Source: Azovibrio restrictus DSM 23866
GTDB taxonomy: Bacteria > Pseudomonadota > Gammaproteobacteria > Burkholderiales > Rhodocyclaceae
Direction: 5' to 3'
DNA: 64,000 bases
Assembly (NCBI RefSeq): GCF_000429665.1
Contig: NZ_AUCH01000003.1
Location: 124,001-188,000 of the forward strand
The notes beneath the pieces were generated by a model. That model was not told the DNA's origin and ran no database searches. It saw only the letters and a program-made list of their open reading frames with translations. Shown here piece by piece: positions 7,781 to 15,257 of the stretch. The position numbers and the translations under genes were made by a program. The stretch's first letter is position 1; the number at the start of each line of letters is the position of its first letter.

Positions 7781-8832
7781 GCGAACCCCGCAAGCAATAC
7801 GTCCGTCCCCTGGATCTGAAGCACGGCCGGGTGGACATGGCGCACGGGGCCGGCGGCAAGGCCATGGCCCAGTTGATCCACGAGCTGTTCGCCCGGCACC
7901 TGGGCAACGAATGGCTGGACCAGGGGGACGACGGGGCGGTGCTGCCCGCCCCGGCCCCCGGTGAACAGCTGGTGATGGCCACCGACAGCCACGTGGTCTC
8001 GCCCCTGTTCTTTCCCGGCGGCGACATCGGCTGCCTGGCGGTGCATGGCACCATCAACGACGTGGCGGTGATGGGGGCCCGGCCCCTGTGGCTGTCGGCC
8101 GCTTTCATCCTGGAAGAGGGCTTTGCCCTGGCCGACCTGGCCCGCATCGTCGAGAGCATGGCCGCCGCTGCCCGGAAAGCTGGGGTGCCCATCGTCACCG
8201 GCGATACCAAGGTGGTGGAGCGGGGCAAGGGGGACGGGGTGTTCATCACCACCACCGGGGTCGGCGCCCTGCAGGCGGGGCGGCGTATCGGCGGGCAGCG
8301 GGCAAGGCCGGGGGACGCGATCCTGGTGTCCGGCAGCATCGGCGACCACGGCATGGCGATCATGAGCGAACGGGAGGGGCTGGGCTTTGCCTCTCCCATC
8401 GTCTCGGATACGGCGGCCCTGCATGGGCTGATCGAGGCGGTGCTGGCCACGGGAGCGGACATCCGGGTGCTGCGGGACCCGACCCGGGGCGGGCTGGGCA
8501 CGACCCTGAACGAAATCGCCAGCCAGTCGGGGGTAGGCATGCTGATCGAGGAGAAGGCATTGCCACTAAACCCGGCGGTGGCGGCGGCCTGCGAATTCCT
8601 GGGGCTGGACCCCCTTTACGTGGCCAACGAGGGCAAGCTGGTGCTGATCTGCGCCGAACCGGATGTGGAGAAGGTGCTGGGGGCCCTGCGGGGCCATGCC
8701 CTGGGGCGGGAGGCTGCCGTGCTCGGCACGGTGGTGGAAGATGCCCACCATTTCGTCCAGATGACCACCTCCATGGGGGGGCGGCGCATCGTGGACTGGC
8801 TCACCGGGGACCAGTTGCCCCGGATCTGTTGA
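7777..8832 (+). CDS. hypE: Carbamoyl-dehydratase HypE
   Basis: 351-aa PurM-like ATPase that dehydrates the thiocarbamate made by HypF into the thiocyanate that donates CN to iron. The N-terminal G-R-V-D-M-A-H-G-A-G-G-K-A-M block and the D-D-G-A-V, T-D-S-H-V-V ATP-site motifs are present. The protein ends in P-R-I-C, the C-terminal Cys that accepts the carbamoyl group. The start overlaps the hypD stop, and this is the last gene of the hup-hyp run; a small opposite-strand gene ends 6 bases downstream. Confidence 0.97.
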   Translation: MSEPRKQYVRPLDLKHGRVDMAHGAGGKAMAQLIHELFARHLGNEWLDQGDDGAVLPAPAPGEQLVMATDSHVVSPLFFPGGDIGCLAVHGTINDVAVMGARPLWLSAAFILEEGFALADLARIVESMAAAARKAGVPIVTGDTKVVERGKGDGVFITTTGVGALQAGRRIGGQRARPGDAILVSGSIGDHGMAIMSEREGLGFASPIVSDTAALHGLIEAVLATGADIRVLRDPTRGGLGTTLNEIASQSGVGMLIEEKALPLNPAVAAACEFLGLDPLYVANEGKLVLICAEPDVEKVLGALRGHALGREAAVLGTVVEDAHHFVQMTTSMGGRRIVDWLTGDQLPRIC

Positions 8833-8838
8833 ACGGTT

Positions 8839-9045
8839 TCAGGAGTTCCAGTGGCGCGGGCTGACCACCACATTGACGACTTCAAAGACCTGGTTCAGAA
8901 CCACCTGGCGGGCGTCGTCGGCGTCCAGGGCGTTGGGAATCCGGTACAGTTCCCGGCGCCCATCAAGCAGACGGACGGCGGCGATGAACTCCCTGGGACC
9001 CGTCTTCTGGGGACGGGGACGGCGAACGGCGGCCTGCTTTGCCAT
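8839..9045 (-). CDS. Small hypothetical protein (68 aa)
   Basis: I do not recognise a family. The ATG at 9045 is preceded on the minus strand by AAGGAG with good spacing, which supports it as a real gene and this start over the longer 90-aa reading. The first ~20 residues are basic (M-A-K-Q-A-A-V-R-R-P-R-P-Q-K), followed by a compact part R-E-F-I-A-A-V-R-L-L-D-G-R-R-E-L-Y-R-I-P and an E-V-V-N-V-V-V strand, which looks like a small mixed alpha/beta fold. It is convergent with hypE (6-base gap) and divergent from hoxA. The context hints at a hydrogenase-linked or nucleic-acid-binding role, but no function can be assigned. Confidence 0.6.
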   Translation of the reverse strand: MAKQAAVRRPRPQKTGPREFIAAVRLLDGRRELYRIPNALDADDARQVVLNQVFEVVNVVVSPRHWNS

Positions 9046-9265
9046 GATGGGCTCCTTGGTTCCTGATGTGCGCATGGTAATGCATTCGAAGCCCATGAAA
9101 AATAAGACCAAAGTTGTGTTTTATGCATACATCACAGCTTTTTTGAAAAATCATGACTAAAGGCATAGAAAGTAGCACTTATCTCCGTTGCCACAGGTCC
9201 TTTCGGACTAATATCGCTAAACTATTGCTTTTTGCCTAAGTGATTGCCAGACAAGGAAATTCATT
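9046..9265. promoter_or_regulatory. AT-rich divergent intergenic region upstream of hoxA and the small gene
   Basis: This 220-base stretch is conspicuously AT-rich against its surroundings and separates two divergent genes, so it should hold promoters for both. A possible hoxA promoter is TTGCCA (9188-9193) and TAATAT (9209-9214), although the 15-base spacer is short. At 9115-9136 an imperfect dyad TGTG-N14-CACA centred on ATGCAT (18 of 22 positions symmetric) could be a regulator site. An AAGGAA ribosome site lies just ahead of the hoxA TTG. No sigma54 -24/-12 element was found here. Confidence 0.4.
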
Positions 9266-10756
9266 TTGAATAAACAGCTTCCCGGCATCCTGGTGGTGGA
9301 TGACGAACTTCGCTCCCAGGAAGCCCTGGCCCGCACCCTGGAGGAGGATTTCCGGGTCTTTTGTGCATCTTCCGCCAACGCCGCCCTGGAATTGATGGAA
9401 CAGGAGGCCGGGGGGCAAGGGGGCATCCAGATCGTCCTCTGCGACCAGCGCATGCCCGGCACCACCGGGGTGCAGTTCCTGGCCCAGGTGCGGGAACGCT
9501 GGCCCGAGGCAATCCGCATCATCCTCTCCGGCTACACGGATGCGGAGGACATCATCACCGGCATCAACGAAGCGGGCATCTGGCAGTACCTGATGAAGCC
9601 CTGGCAGCCGGAACAACTGTTGCACACCCTGAAGAGCGCCGCCGAGGTCTGGCGCCTGCAGCAGGAGAACCAGCGCCTGACCCTGGACCTGCGCACGGCG
9701 GCGCCGGTGCTGAAACGCCAGGTCAGTTCCAAGTACGACCGGGTCAAGCAGGCGTTCGGCCTGGACGGCCTGCTGCGGGCCCCGGGCAGCCCCCTGGAGG
9801 AAGTGGCCCGGATGATCCGCAAGGTGGCCCCCCACGACATCTCGGTGCTGATCAGCGGCGAGTCGGGCACCGGCAAGGAGATGGTGGCCCGGGCCATCCA
9901 CTTCGAAAGCCGCCGGGCGAACCGGCCCTTCGTGGTGGAAAACTGCGGCGCCCTGCCCGACAGCCTGCTGGAAGCGGAACTGTTCGGCCACAAGCGGGGC
10001 GCCTTCACCGGCGCCGTGGAAGATCGCATCGGCCTGTTGCAGCAGGCGGACGGGGGCACCCTGTTCCTGGACGAGATCGGCGACACCAGCCCGGCCTTCC
10101 AGGTCAAATTGCTGCGGGTGCTGCAGGAGGGGGAATTCCGGCCAGTGGGCAGCAGCCGGCCCCTGTCGGTGGATCTGCGGGTGATCGCCGCCACCAACCG
10201 GGATCTGGAGGAGGAAGTCCGGGCCGGCCGCTTCCGGGAGGACCTCTATTACCGCCTCGCCACGGTGAGCCTCACCGTGCCGCCCCTGCGCCAGCGCCGG
10301 GACGACATTCCCCTGCTCGCCCGGCGCCTGGTGGAAGCCAGCGCCACGGCCCTGGGCAAGCCCGGCGCCCGGCTCAGCGACGAGGCCCTGGCCTGCCTGG
10401 CCGCCTGGCGCTGGCCCGGCAACGTGCGCGAACTGCAGAACGAGATCCTGCGCCTGCTGGCCTTTTCCGAAGGCGAGGAACTGGGCGCCGACCAGCTCTC
10501 GCCCCGGGTGCTGCGCGCCGCCGAGGCCAGCGAAGAGGCGGAGCTGGCCTTCATCGCCGGCGGCAGCGGCGGCCTCAAGGAGCGCATGGAGCGGCTGGAA
10601 GCCCGGGTGGTCCAGGAAACCCTGATCCGGCACGGCTGGAACATTTCCCGGGCGGCAGCGGAGCTGGAGCTGTCCCGGGTCGGCCTGCGCAACAAGATCC
10701 AGCGCTACGGCCTGGCCCGGGCCGGGATGGCCGAGGTGGAAGAGGAAGAAGCATGA
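9266..10756 (+). CDS. hoxA: NtrC-family hydrogenase response regulator HoxA/HupR
   Basis: 496-aa sigma54 activator that turns on hydrogenase structural operons in response to H2 sensed by HoxBC and HoxJ; in studied systems the unphosphorylated form is the active one. N-terminal receiver domain (about 1-125) with D12/D13 and phosphoacceptor D60 in L-C-D-Q-R-M-P-G. AAA+ domain (about 165-400) with Walker A G-E-S-G-T-G-K-E and the sigma54-contact G-A-F-T-G-A motif near 246. A FIS-type helix-turn-helix sits near 450-485. The start is TTG with AAGGAA upstream; a downstream ATG would cut into the receiver domain. hoxB follows after the copy-C palindrome. Confidence 0.93.
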   Translation: MNKQLPGILVVDDELRSQEALARTLEEDFRVFCASSANAALELMEQEAGGQGGIQIVLCDQRMPGTTGVQFLAQVRERWPEAIRIILSGYTDAEDIITGINEAGIWQYLMKPWQPEQLLHTLKSAAEVWRLQQENQRLTLDLRTAAPVLKRQVSSKYDRVKQAFGLDGLLRAPGSPLEEVARMIRKVAPHDISVLISGESGTGKEMVARAIHFESRRANRPFVVENCGALPDSLLEAELFGHKRGAFTGAVEDRIGLLQQADGGTLFLDEIGDTSPAFQVKLLRVLQEGEFRPVGSSRPLSVDLRVIAATNRDLEEEVRAGRFREDLYYRLATVSLTVPPLRQRRDDIPLLARRLVEASATALGKPGARLSDEALACLAAWRWPGNVRELQNEILRLLAFSEGEELGADQLSPRVLRAAEASEEAELAFIAGGSGGLKERMERLEARVVQETLIRHGWNISRAAAELELSRVGLRNKIQRYGLARAGMAEVEEEEA

Positions 10757-10779
10757 ACAAGCAAAGTGAAGGCGCAGGC

Positions 10780-10846
10780 AAAAGTCGAGAGTGGAGCGTC
10801 GAGAGGAACCCCGCTCTCGACACTCCACTCACCACGCTCCACTTTT
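10780..10846. repeat. Heptamer-repeat palindromic element, copy C, between hoxA and hoxB
   Basis: Left arm AGTCGAG, AGTGGAG, CGTCGAG; loop GAACCCCG; right arm of four heptamers (CTCGACA, CTCCACT, CACCACG, CTCCACT), flanked by AAAA on the left and TTTT on the right. The arms pair imperfectly because the right arm has one extra unit. It has the same architecture and orientation as copies A and B. The outer A-run/T-run makes it resemble a bidirectional terminator, so it might modulate read-through from hoxA into hoxB. Confidence 0.8.
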
Positions 10847-10877
10847 TAGTTCTCACCTCTGCGATGCGTCCTTAAGC

Positions 10878-11885
10878 ATGAGCCAAAACCTGCGACTCCT
10901 CTGGCTGCAGAGCGGCGGCTGCGGCGGCTGCACCCAGTCCCTGCTCTGCCACGAACGGCCCCTGTTTGCCGAACTGGCCGGGGCCGGCATCGATTTCCTC
11001 TGGCACCCGGGCCTGTCCCCGGCCAGCGGTCCCGAGGCCCTGCAGATCCTGGAGGATGCCGCCAGCGGCGCGGCGCCCTTCGACATCCTCTGCATCGAAG
11101 GGGCCATGCTGCGGGGCCCCGCCGGCAGCGGCCGCTTCCACCTGCTGGGCGGCAGCGGCAAGCCCATGACCGACTGGGTCGCCCGCCTGGCGGCCCGGGC
11201 CCGCTGGGTGCTGGCGGTAGGTTCCTGCACCGCCTACGGGGGTCTCTCGGCCGCCACCCCGGGCAATCCCCTGGAGGCCTGCGGCCTCCAGTACGAGGGC
11301 AACGGCAAGGGCGGCCTGCTGGGGCGGGAGTTCCGCTCCGGCGCCGGCCTGCCGGTGATCAACATTGCCGGCTGCCCCACCCACCCGGGCTGGATCGTGG
11401 ATACCCTGGAAACCCTGGCCCAGGGCGGCCTGGTGGAAGATGAGCTGGACGAGCTGGGGCGGCCCCGCCTGTACGCCGACCAGCTGGTGCACCACGGCTG
11501 CAGCCGCAACGAGTTCTACGAGTTCAAGGCCAGCGCGGAAAAGCCCTCGGACCTGGGCTGCCTGATGGAGAACCTGGGCTGCAAGGGCACCCAGGCCCAC
11601 GCGGACTGCAACACCCGGCCCTGGAACGGCGCCGGTTCCTGCCTCAAGGGCGGCTATCCCTGCATCGCCTGCACCGAGCCGGAGTTCGAGAACCCCGGCC
11701 ATCCCTTCCTGGAAACCCCCAAGGTGGCCGGTATTCCCATCGGCCTGCCCACGGACATGCCGAAGGCCTGGTTCGTGGCCCTGGCCGCCCTGTCCAAGTC
11801 GGCCACTCCGCACCGGGTCAAGGAAAACGCCCTGGCCGACCATCCCCGGGTGCTGCCGGTGCAGAAAAAGACGGGGTTGAAATGA
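10878..11885 (+). CDS. hoxB: Regulatory (H2-sensing) [NiFe]-hydrogenase small subunit HoxB/HupU
   Basis: 335-aa Fe-S small subunit of the cytoplasmic sensor hydrogenase. It begins directly with the cluster-binding domain (L-W-L-Q-S-G-G-C-G-G-C-T-Q-S) and has no twin-arginine signal peptide, the hallmark separating HoxB/HupU from energy-converting HoxK/HupS subunits. Further cysteine ligands are in G-S-C-T-A-Y-G-G, G-C-P-T-H-P-G-W and the C-terminal cluster region (H-H-G-C-S-R, L-G-C-K-G, C-I-A-C). The ATG at 10878 is chosen because it precedes the first conserved block by a few residues; the longer open frame runs back through the copy-C palindrome. The stop overlaps the hoxC ATG. Confidence 0.94.
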   Translation: MSQNLRLLWLQSGGCGGCTQSLLCHERPLFAELAGAGIDFLWHPGLSPASGPEALQILEDAASGAAPFDILCIEGAMLRGPAGSGRFHLLGGSGKPMTDWVARLAARARWVLAVGSCTAYGGLSAATPGNPLEACGLQYEGNGKGGLLGREFRSGAGLPVINIAGCPTHPGWIVDTLETLAQGGLVEDELDELGRPRLYADQLVHHGCSRNEFYEFKASAEKPSDLGCLMENLGCKGTQAHADCNTRPWNGAGSCLKGGYPCIACTEPEFENPGHPFLETPKVAGIPIGLPTDMPKAWFVALAALSKSATPHRVKENALADHPRVLPVQKKTGLK

Positions 11886-13324
11886 GCCGCCGCATCCTGG
11901 GCCCGTTCAACCGGGTGGAAGGGGATCTGGAAGTGATCCTGGATCTGGATGCCGGGCAACAGGTGGCTGCGGCCCGGGTCAACTCCCCCCTGTTCCGGGG
12001 CTTCGAACAGCTGCTCCTGGGCCGGGCGCCCCTGGATGCCCTGGCCATCGTGCCGCGCATCTGCGGCATCTGTTCCGTCTCCCAGTCGGTGGCCGCCGCC
12101 TCCGCCCTGGCCGGGGCCATGGACATCCGCCCCACGGCCAACGGCGCCCGGGCCACCAACCTGATCCTGGCGGCGGAAAACCTGGCCGACCACCTGAGCC
12201 ACTTCTACCTGTTCTTCATGCCCGACTTTGCCCATCCGGCCTACGCCGGGCGGCCCTGGTACGAGGCCACGGCAAGCCGTTTCGCCGCCCTCCGGGGCAG
12301 TGCCGCCGGCCAGGCTCTGCCGGCCCGGGCCGGGCTGTTGAAGCTGATGGGCTTTCTCGCCGGCAAGTGGCCCCACAGCCTGGGCCTGCAGCCCGGGGGC
12401 ACCACCCGGGCCCTGGGGGCGTCGGAGAAGATCCGCGTCCTGGCCCAGTTGCGCGAATGCCGCGCCTTCCTGGAAACCACCCTACTGGGCGACCGCCTGG
12501 AAGCCCTGGCCGGGCTGGATTCCCCCGCCGCCCTGGCGGCCTGGGCTGCCGGCCGGCCGGGGGATTTTCCCGCCTTCCTGGCCCTGGCCGCCGACCTGGG
12601 GCTGGAGCGGACCGGCCGGGCCTACGACCGCTTCCTCAGCCACGGCGCCTATCCGGAGGACGGCGCCCCCCTGTTCCCGGCCGGTTTCTGGCAGCCGGAC
12701 CAGGGGCTGACTCCCCTGGCGCCGGAACAGATCAGCGAGGATAGCCGCCATGCCTGGCTGGTGGACGAGGAAGGCCCCCTGCATCCGCGCAACGGCCTGA
12801 CCCGGGTGGAAGCCGAGAAGGAGGGCGCCTACAGCTGGTGCAAGGCGCCCCGCTATGCCGGCCAGCCCCTGGAAGTGGGCGCCCTGGCCCGGCAGTTGGT
12901 GGCCGGCCAGCCCCTGCTGCAGGAACTGGTGCGCCGCCAGGGCGCCAGCATCCTGGCCCGGGTCACCGCCCGCATGCTGGAACTGGCCCGGGTACTGCCG
13001 GCCATGGAAGGCTGGGCCCGGGCCCTGGAGCCGGGACAAGCCTACTGCGCCCCCGGGACCCTGCCCAACGAAGGCCAGGGGGCCGGCCTGGTGGAAGCCG
13101 CCCGGGGCAGCCTGGGCCACTGGCTGGAGTTCCGCCGGGGCCGCATCAGCCGCTACCAGGTGATCGCCCCCACCACCTGGAACTTTTCGCCCCGGGACAG
13201 CCGCGACCAGCCCGGCCCCCTGGAAAAAGCTCTGGAGGGCCTGCCCGCCGGGCCCGAGGCTCCCCCCCTGGTGCAACACGTGGTAAGGTCCTTCGACCCC
13301 TGCATGGCATGCACCGTGCATTAA
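11882..13324 (+). CDS. hoxC: Regulatory (H2-sensing) [NiFe]-hydrogenase large subunit HoxC/HupV
   Basis: 480-aa active-site subunit of the H2 sensor. The nickel ligands come from R-I-C-G-I-C (near residue 60-65) and the C-terminal D-P-C-M-A-C-T-V-H. The protein ends exactly at that histidine, so there is no C-terminal extension and no need for endoprotease processing, as known for sensor hydrogenases. With HoxB it senses H2 and signals to the kinase HoxJ. Overlaps the hoxB stop (ATGA); nikR starts 15 bases downstream. Confidence 0.95.
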   Translation: MSRRILGPFNRVEGDLEVILDLDAGQQVAAARVNSPLFRGFEQLLLGRAPLDALAIVPRICGICSVSQSVAAASALAGAMDIRPTANGARATNLILAAENLADHLSHFYLFFMPDFAHPAYAGRPWYEATASRFAALRGSAAGQALPARAGLLKLMGFLAGKWPHSLGLQPGGTTRALGASEKIRVLAQLRECRAFLETTLLGDRLEALAGLDSPAALAAWAAGRPGDFPAFLALAADLGLERTGRAYDRFLSHGAYPEDGAPLFPAGFWQPDQGLTPLAPEQISEDSRHAWLVDEEGPLHPRNGLTRVEAEKEGAYSWCKAPRYAGQPLEVGALARQLVAGQPLLQELVRRQGASILARVTARMLELARVLPAMEGWARALEPGQAYCAPGTLPNEGQGAGLVEAARGSLGHWLEFRRGRISRYQVIAPTTWNFSPRDSRDQPGPLEKALEGLPAGPEAPPLVQHVVRSFDPCMACTVH

Positions 13325-13339
13325 CCCGGACAGATACCC

Positions 13340-13804
13340 ATGGAACGCTTCACCATTTCCCTCGATGAAACCCTGGCTGCCGAATTCGACGCCCTGGTGG
13401 CGGAACGGGGCTACCAGAACCGCTCCGAGGCGGTGCGGGACCTGATCCGCGCCGCCATCGGCGCAGCCCGAGCCCGGGAGGAGGCGGCCGGCCAGTGCGT
13501 CGCCAACCTCTCCTATGTTTACAACCACCATGAGCGCACCCTGGCAGAGCGGCTCACGGAAATTTCCCACGCCCACCACGACCTGACCGTGGCCGCCCTG
13601 CACACCCACCTGGACCACGAGCACTGCCTGGAATCGGTGGTGCTCAAGGGCCCCACCGGGGCCGTGCGCCGCTTTGCCGACAGCCTCACGGCGGAACGGG
13701 GCGTGCGCCACGGCCAGCTCAACCTGATCCCGCTCCAGGCCGAACACCACCACGCCCACGGTGCGCACGGGGAACCCCATGTCCACTACAAGCCCAGCCT
13801 CTGA
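13340..13804 (+). CDS. nikR: Nickel-responsive transcriptional regulator NikR
   Basis: 154-aa ribbon-helix-helix repressor that binds DNA when Ni(II) occupies its C-terminal ACT-like domain. The N-terminal RHH part (about 1-45, M-E-R-F-T-I-S-L-D-E) is typical. High-affinity nickel ligands can be matched by alignment to H77, H88, H90 and C96. The tail is longer than in E. coli NikR (133 aa, from memory) and His-rich (H-H-H-A-H-G-A-H), a possible extra metal site. It lies between hoxC and hoxJ, and a matching operator is seen at 15215-15242 ahead of the nickel-uptake operon. Confidence 0.95.
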   Translation: MERFTISLDETLAAEFDALVAERGYQNRSEAVRDLIRAAIGAARAREEAAGQCVANLSYVYNHHERTLAERLTEISHAHHDLTVAALHTHLDHEHCLESVVLKGPTGAVRRFADSLTAERGVRHGQLNLIPLQAEHHHAHGAHGEPHVHYKPSL

Positions 13805-15125
13805 GCCCCTGCCCGGCGCCCCCGAGAGCATGGGGGAGCAGGCCTGGATCCAGGTGATCCAGAAGATGGACGAGGTCTATAACGACCTGCTCCAGTACGA
13901 AGTGGCCCTGGAGGAGAAGAACGCCGCCCTGGAGGAGTCGCACCAGTTCATCGAGAGCATCATCGCCTCCATGTCCGACATCCTGGTGGTGTGCGACCGC
14001 AACGGCCGCATCCAGGAGGTGAATCCGGCCTTCCTGCAATTTTCCGGCAAGGACGAGCAGGAGCTGAAGGACACCTCCTTGTTCGACCTGTTCGCCGATC
14101 CGGAGGAACGGGCCCGGGCCCGCCACCTGTTTGCCGTGTTCGGCCAGGAGGGGGTGCATGACTGCGAGCTGCACCTGCGCGCCGGGGACGGCAGCGTCAT
14201 GCCCGTCTCCCTCAACTGCACCCCCCGGGTCTCCCAGACCGGCAAGCTGATGGGCATGGTGGTCACCGGCCGGCCGGTGGGGGAACTGCGCCGGGCCTAC
14301 CAGCAGCTGCGCCAGGCCCACGAGGATCTGAAGCGTACCCAGGGCCAGCTGCTGCATGCGGAAAAGATGGCCTCCCTGGGCCGGCTGGTAGCCGGGGTCG
14401 CCCATGAGCTCAACAACCCCATTTCCTTCGTGCTGGGTAACGTGCTGTCCCTGAAGCGCTACGCCGGCCGGCTTCAGGATTACCTGGACGACGTCCATGC
14501 CGATCCGCTCCGGGCGGCCGATCCCTACCTGGCGGCCCGGCGCCAGGAGCTGCGCATAGACCGCATCCTCCAGGACATGCCGCCCCTGATCGAAGGCATG
14601 ATAGAGGGGGCCGAGCGGACCCGGGACATCGTGGACGCCCTGAAGCGTTTTTCCGCCGTGGACCGGATGCGGCCGGAGCGGGTCAATCTCACCGAGGTGG
14701 TGGAGCGGGCCGTACGCTGGGTGGCCAAGAGCGCCCCGGCCCATTTCGTCATCGACCAGGAGCTGCCCCGGGAGCTGTACTGCGTGGGTTCCCCGGGCCA
14801 GTTGCAGCAGGTGGTGATGAACCTGGTGCAGAATGCCTGCGACGCCGCCGGCCAGGAAGCAGCGCCCCGGCTGCTGATCAGCGGCCGCCAGGAGGACGGC
14901 GCGGCGCTGCTGGAATTCCGCGACAACGGCCCGGGCATTCCTGCCGAACTCATGCCCCGCCTGTTCGAACCCTTCTTCACCACCAAGCCCGTGGGCCAGG
15001 GTACCGGTCTGGGCCTTTCCATCAGCTACGGCATCATCGAGCGCCACGGCGGCAGCCTCACGGCAGCCAATGCCCCGGCTGGCGGCGCCTGCTTCACCCT
15101 GCGCCTGCCCCTGGCAAGGGATTGA
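13779..15125 (+). CDS. hoxJ: Hydrogen-responsive sensor histidine kinase HoxJ
   Basis: 448-aa soluble kinase without membrane segments, expected to read the redox state of HoxBC and phosphorylate HoxA. An N-terminal coiled region (about 20-60) is followed by a PAS domain (about 60-175), a dimerisation/phosphoacceptor helix with H209 in G-V-A-H-E-L-N-N-P, and an HATPase domain with D-N-G-P-G-I-P and G-T-G-L-G-L-S boxes intact. The ATG at 13779 overlaps the last 26 bases of nikR and has GGGGAA ahead of it; a GTG at 13761 in the same frame is the alternative. The context (hoxA, hoxBC) makes HoxJ more likely than an NtrB-type kinase. Confidence 0.88.
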   Translation: MSTTSPASEPLPGAPESMGEQAWIQVIQKMDEVYNDLLQYEVALEEKNAALEESHQFIESIIASMSDILVVCDRNGRIQEVNPAFLQFSGKDEQELKDTSLFDLFADPEERARARHLFAVFGQEGVHDCELHLRAGDGSVMPVSLNCTPRVSQTGKLMGMVVTGRPVGELRRAYQQLRQAHEDLKRTQGQLLHAEKMASLGRLVAGVAHELNNPISFVLGNVLSLKRYAGRLQDYLDDVHADPLRAADPYLAARRQELRIDRILQDMPPLIEGMIEGAERTRDIVDALKRFSAVDRMRPERVNLTEVVERAVRWVAKSAPAHFVIDQELPRELYCVGSPGQLQQVVMNLVQNACDAAGQEAAPRLLISGRQEDGAALLEFRDNGPGIPAELMPRLFEPFFTTKPVGQGTGLGLSISYGIIERHGGSLTAANAPAGGACFTLRLPLARD

Positions 15126-15192
15126 CCGGTCCCGCCGCCGGCAGACAAGTAACTTGCCACTGCCTTTACGCTAAATGACGTAGAAACAGGCC

Positions 15193-15221
15193 TTGGGTTT
15201 CCGGCACGGTTTTTGTATGAT
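15193..15221 (+). promoter_or_regulatory. Predicted sigma70-type promoter of the nik operon
   Basis: A -35-like TTGGGT (15193-15198) and a -10-like TATGAT (15216-15221) are separated by 17 bases, in the only non-coding gap (about 130 bases) between hoxJ and the nickel-uptake genes. The -10 box lies inside the left half of the NikR dyad at 15215-15242, the geometry expected for repression by occlusion of RNA polymerase. The prediction rests on consensus match and position only. Confidence 0.55.
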
Positions 15222-15242
15222 GATCTCTAAATTTCATCACAC
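15215..15242. promoter_or_regulatory. Predicted NikR operator
   Basis: GTATGA (15215-15220), 16 bases, then TCACAC (15237-15242). The E. coli NikR operator is GTATGA-N16-TCATAC, so spacing is identical and 11 of 12 half-site bases match. Symmetry extends inward: GTATGATGA on the left against the complement GTGTGATGA on the right. It overlaps the putative -10 box and ends 15 bases before the first nik gene; nikR itself is encoded about 1.4 kb upstream. Nickel-loaded NikR should therefore shut off the uptake operon. Confidence 0.75.
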
Positions 15243-15257
15243 GATCCAGCCGCCGCC

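Noticed and set aside
10753..10875. Mini-ORF starting at the ATG that overlaps the hoxA stop
   Set aside because: It runs through the copy-C palindrome, has repeat-derived composition and no ribosome site, so it is unlikely to be a gene.
15203..15217. Sigma54-like -24/-12 element (GGCAC...TTGT) ahead of nikK
   Set aside because: The -24 GG and 10-base spacing fit, but the invariant -12 GC is GT here, and a better sigma70 promoter with a NikR dyad occupies the same place.
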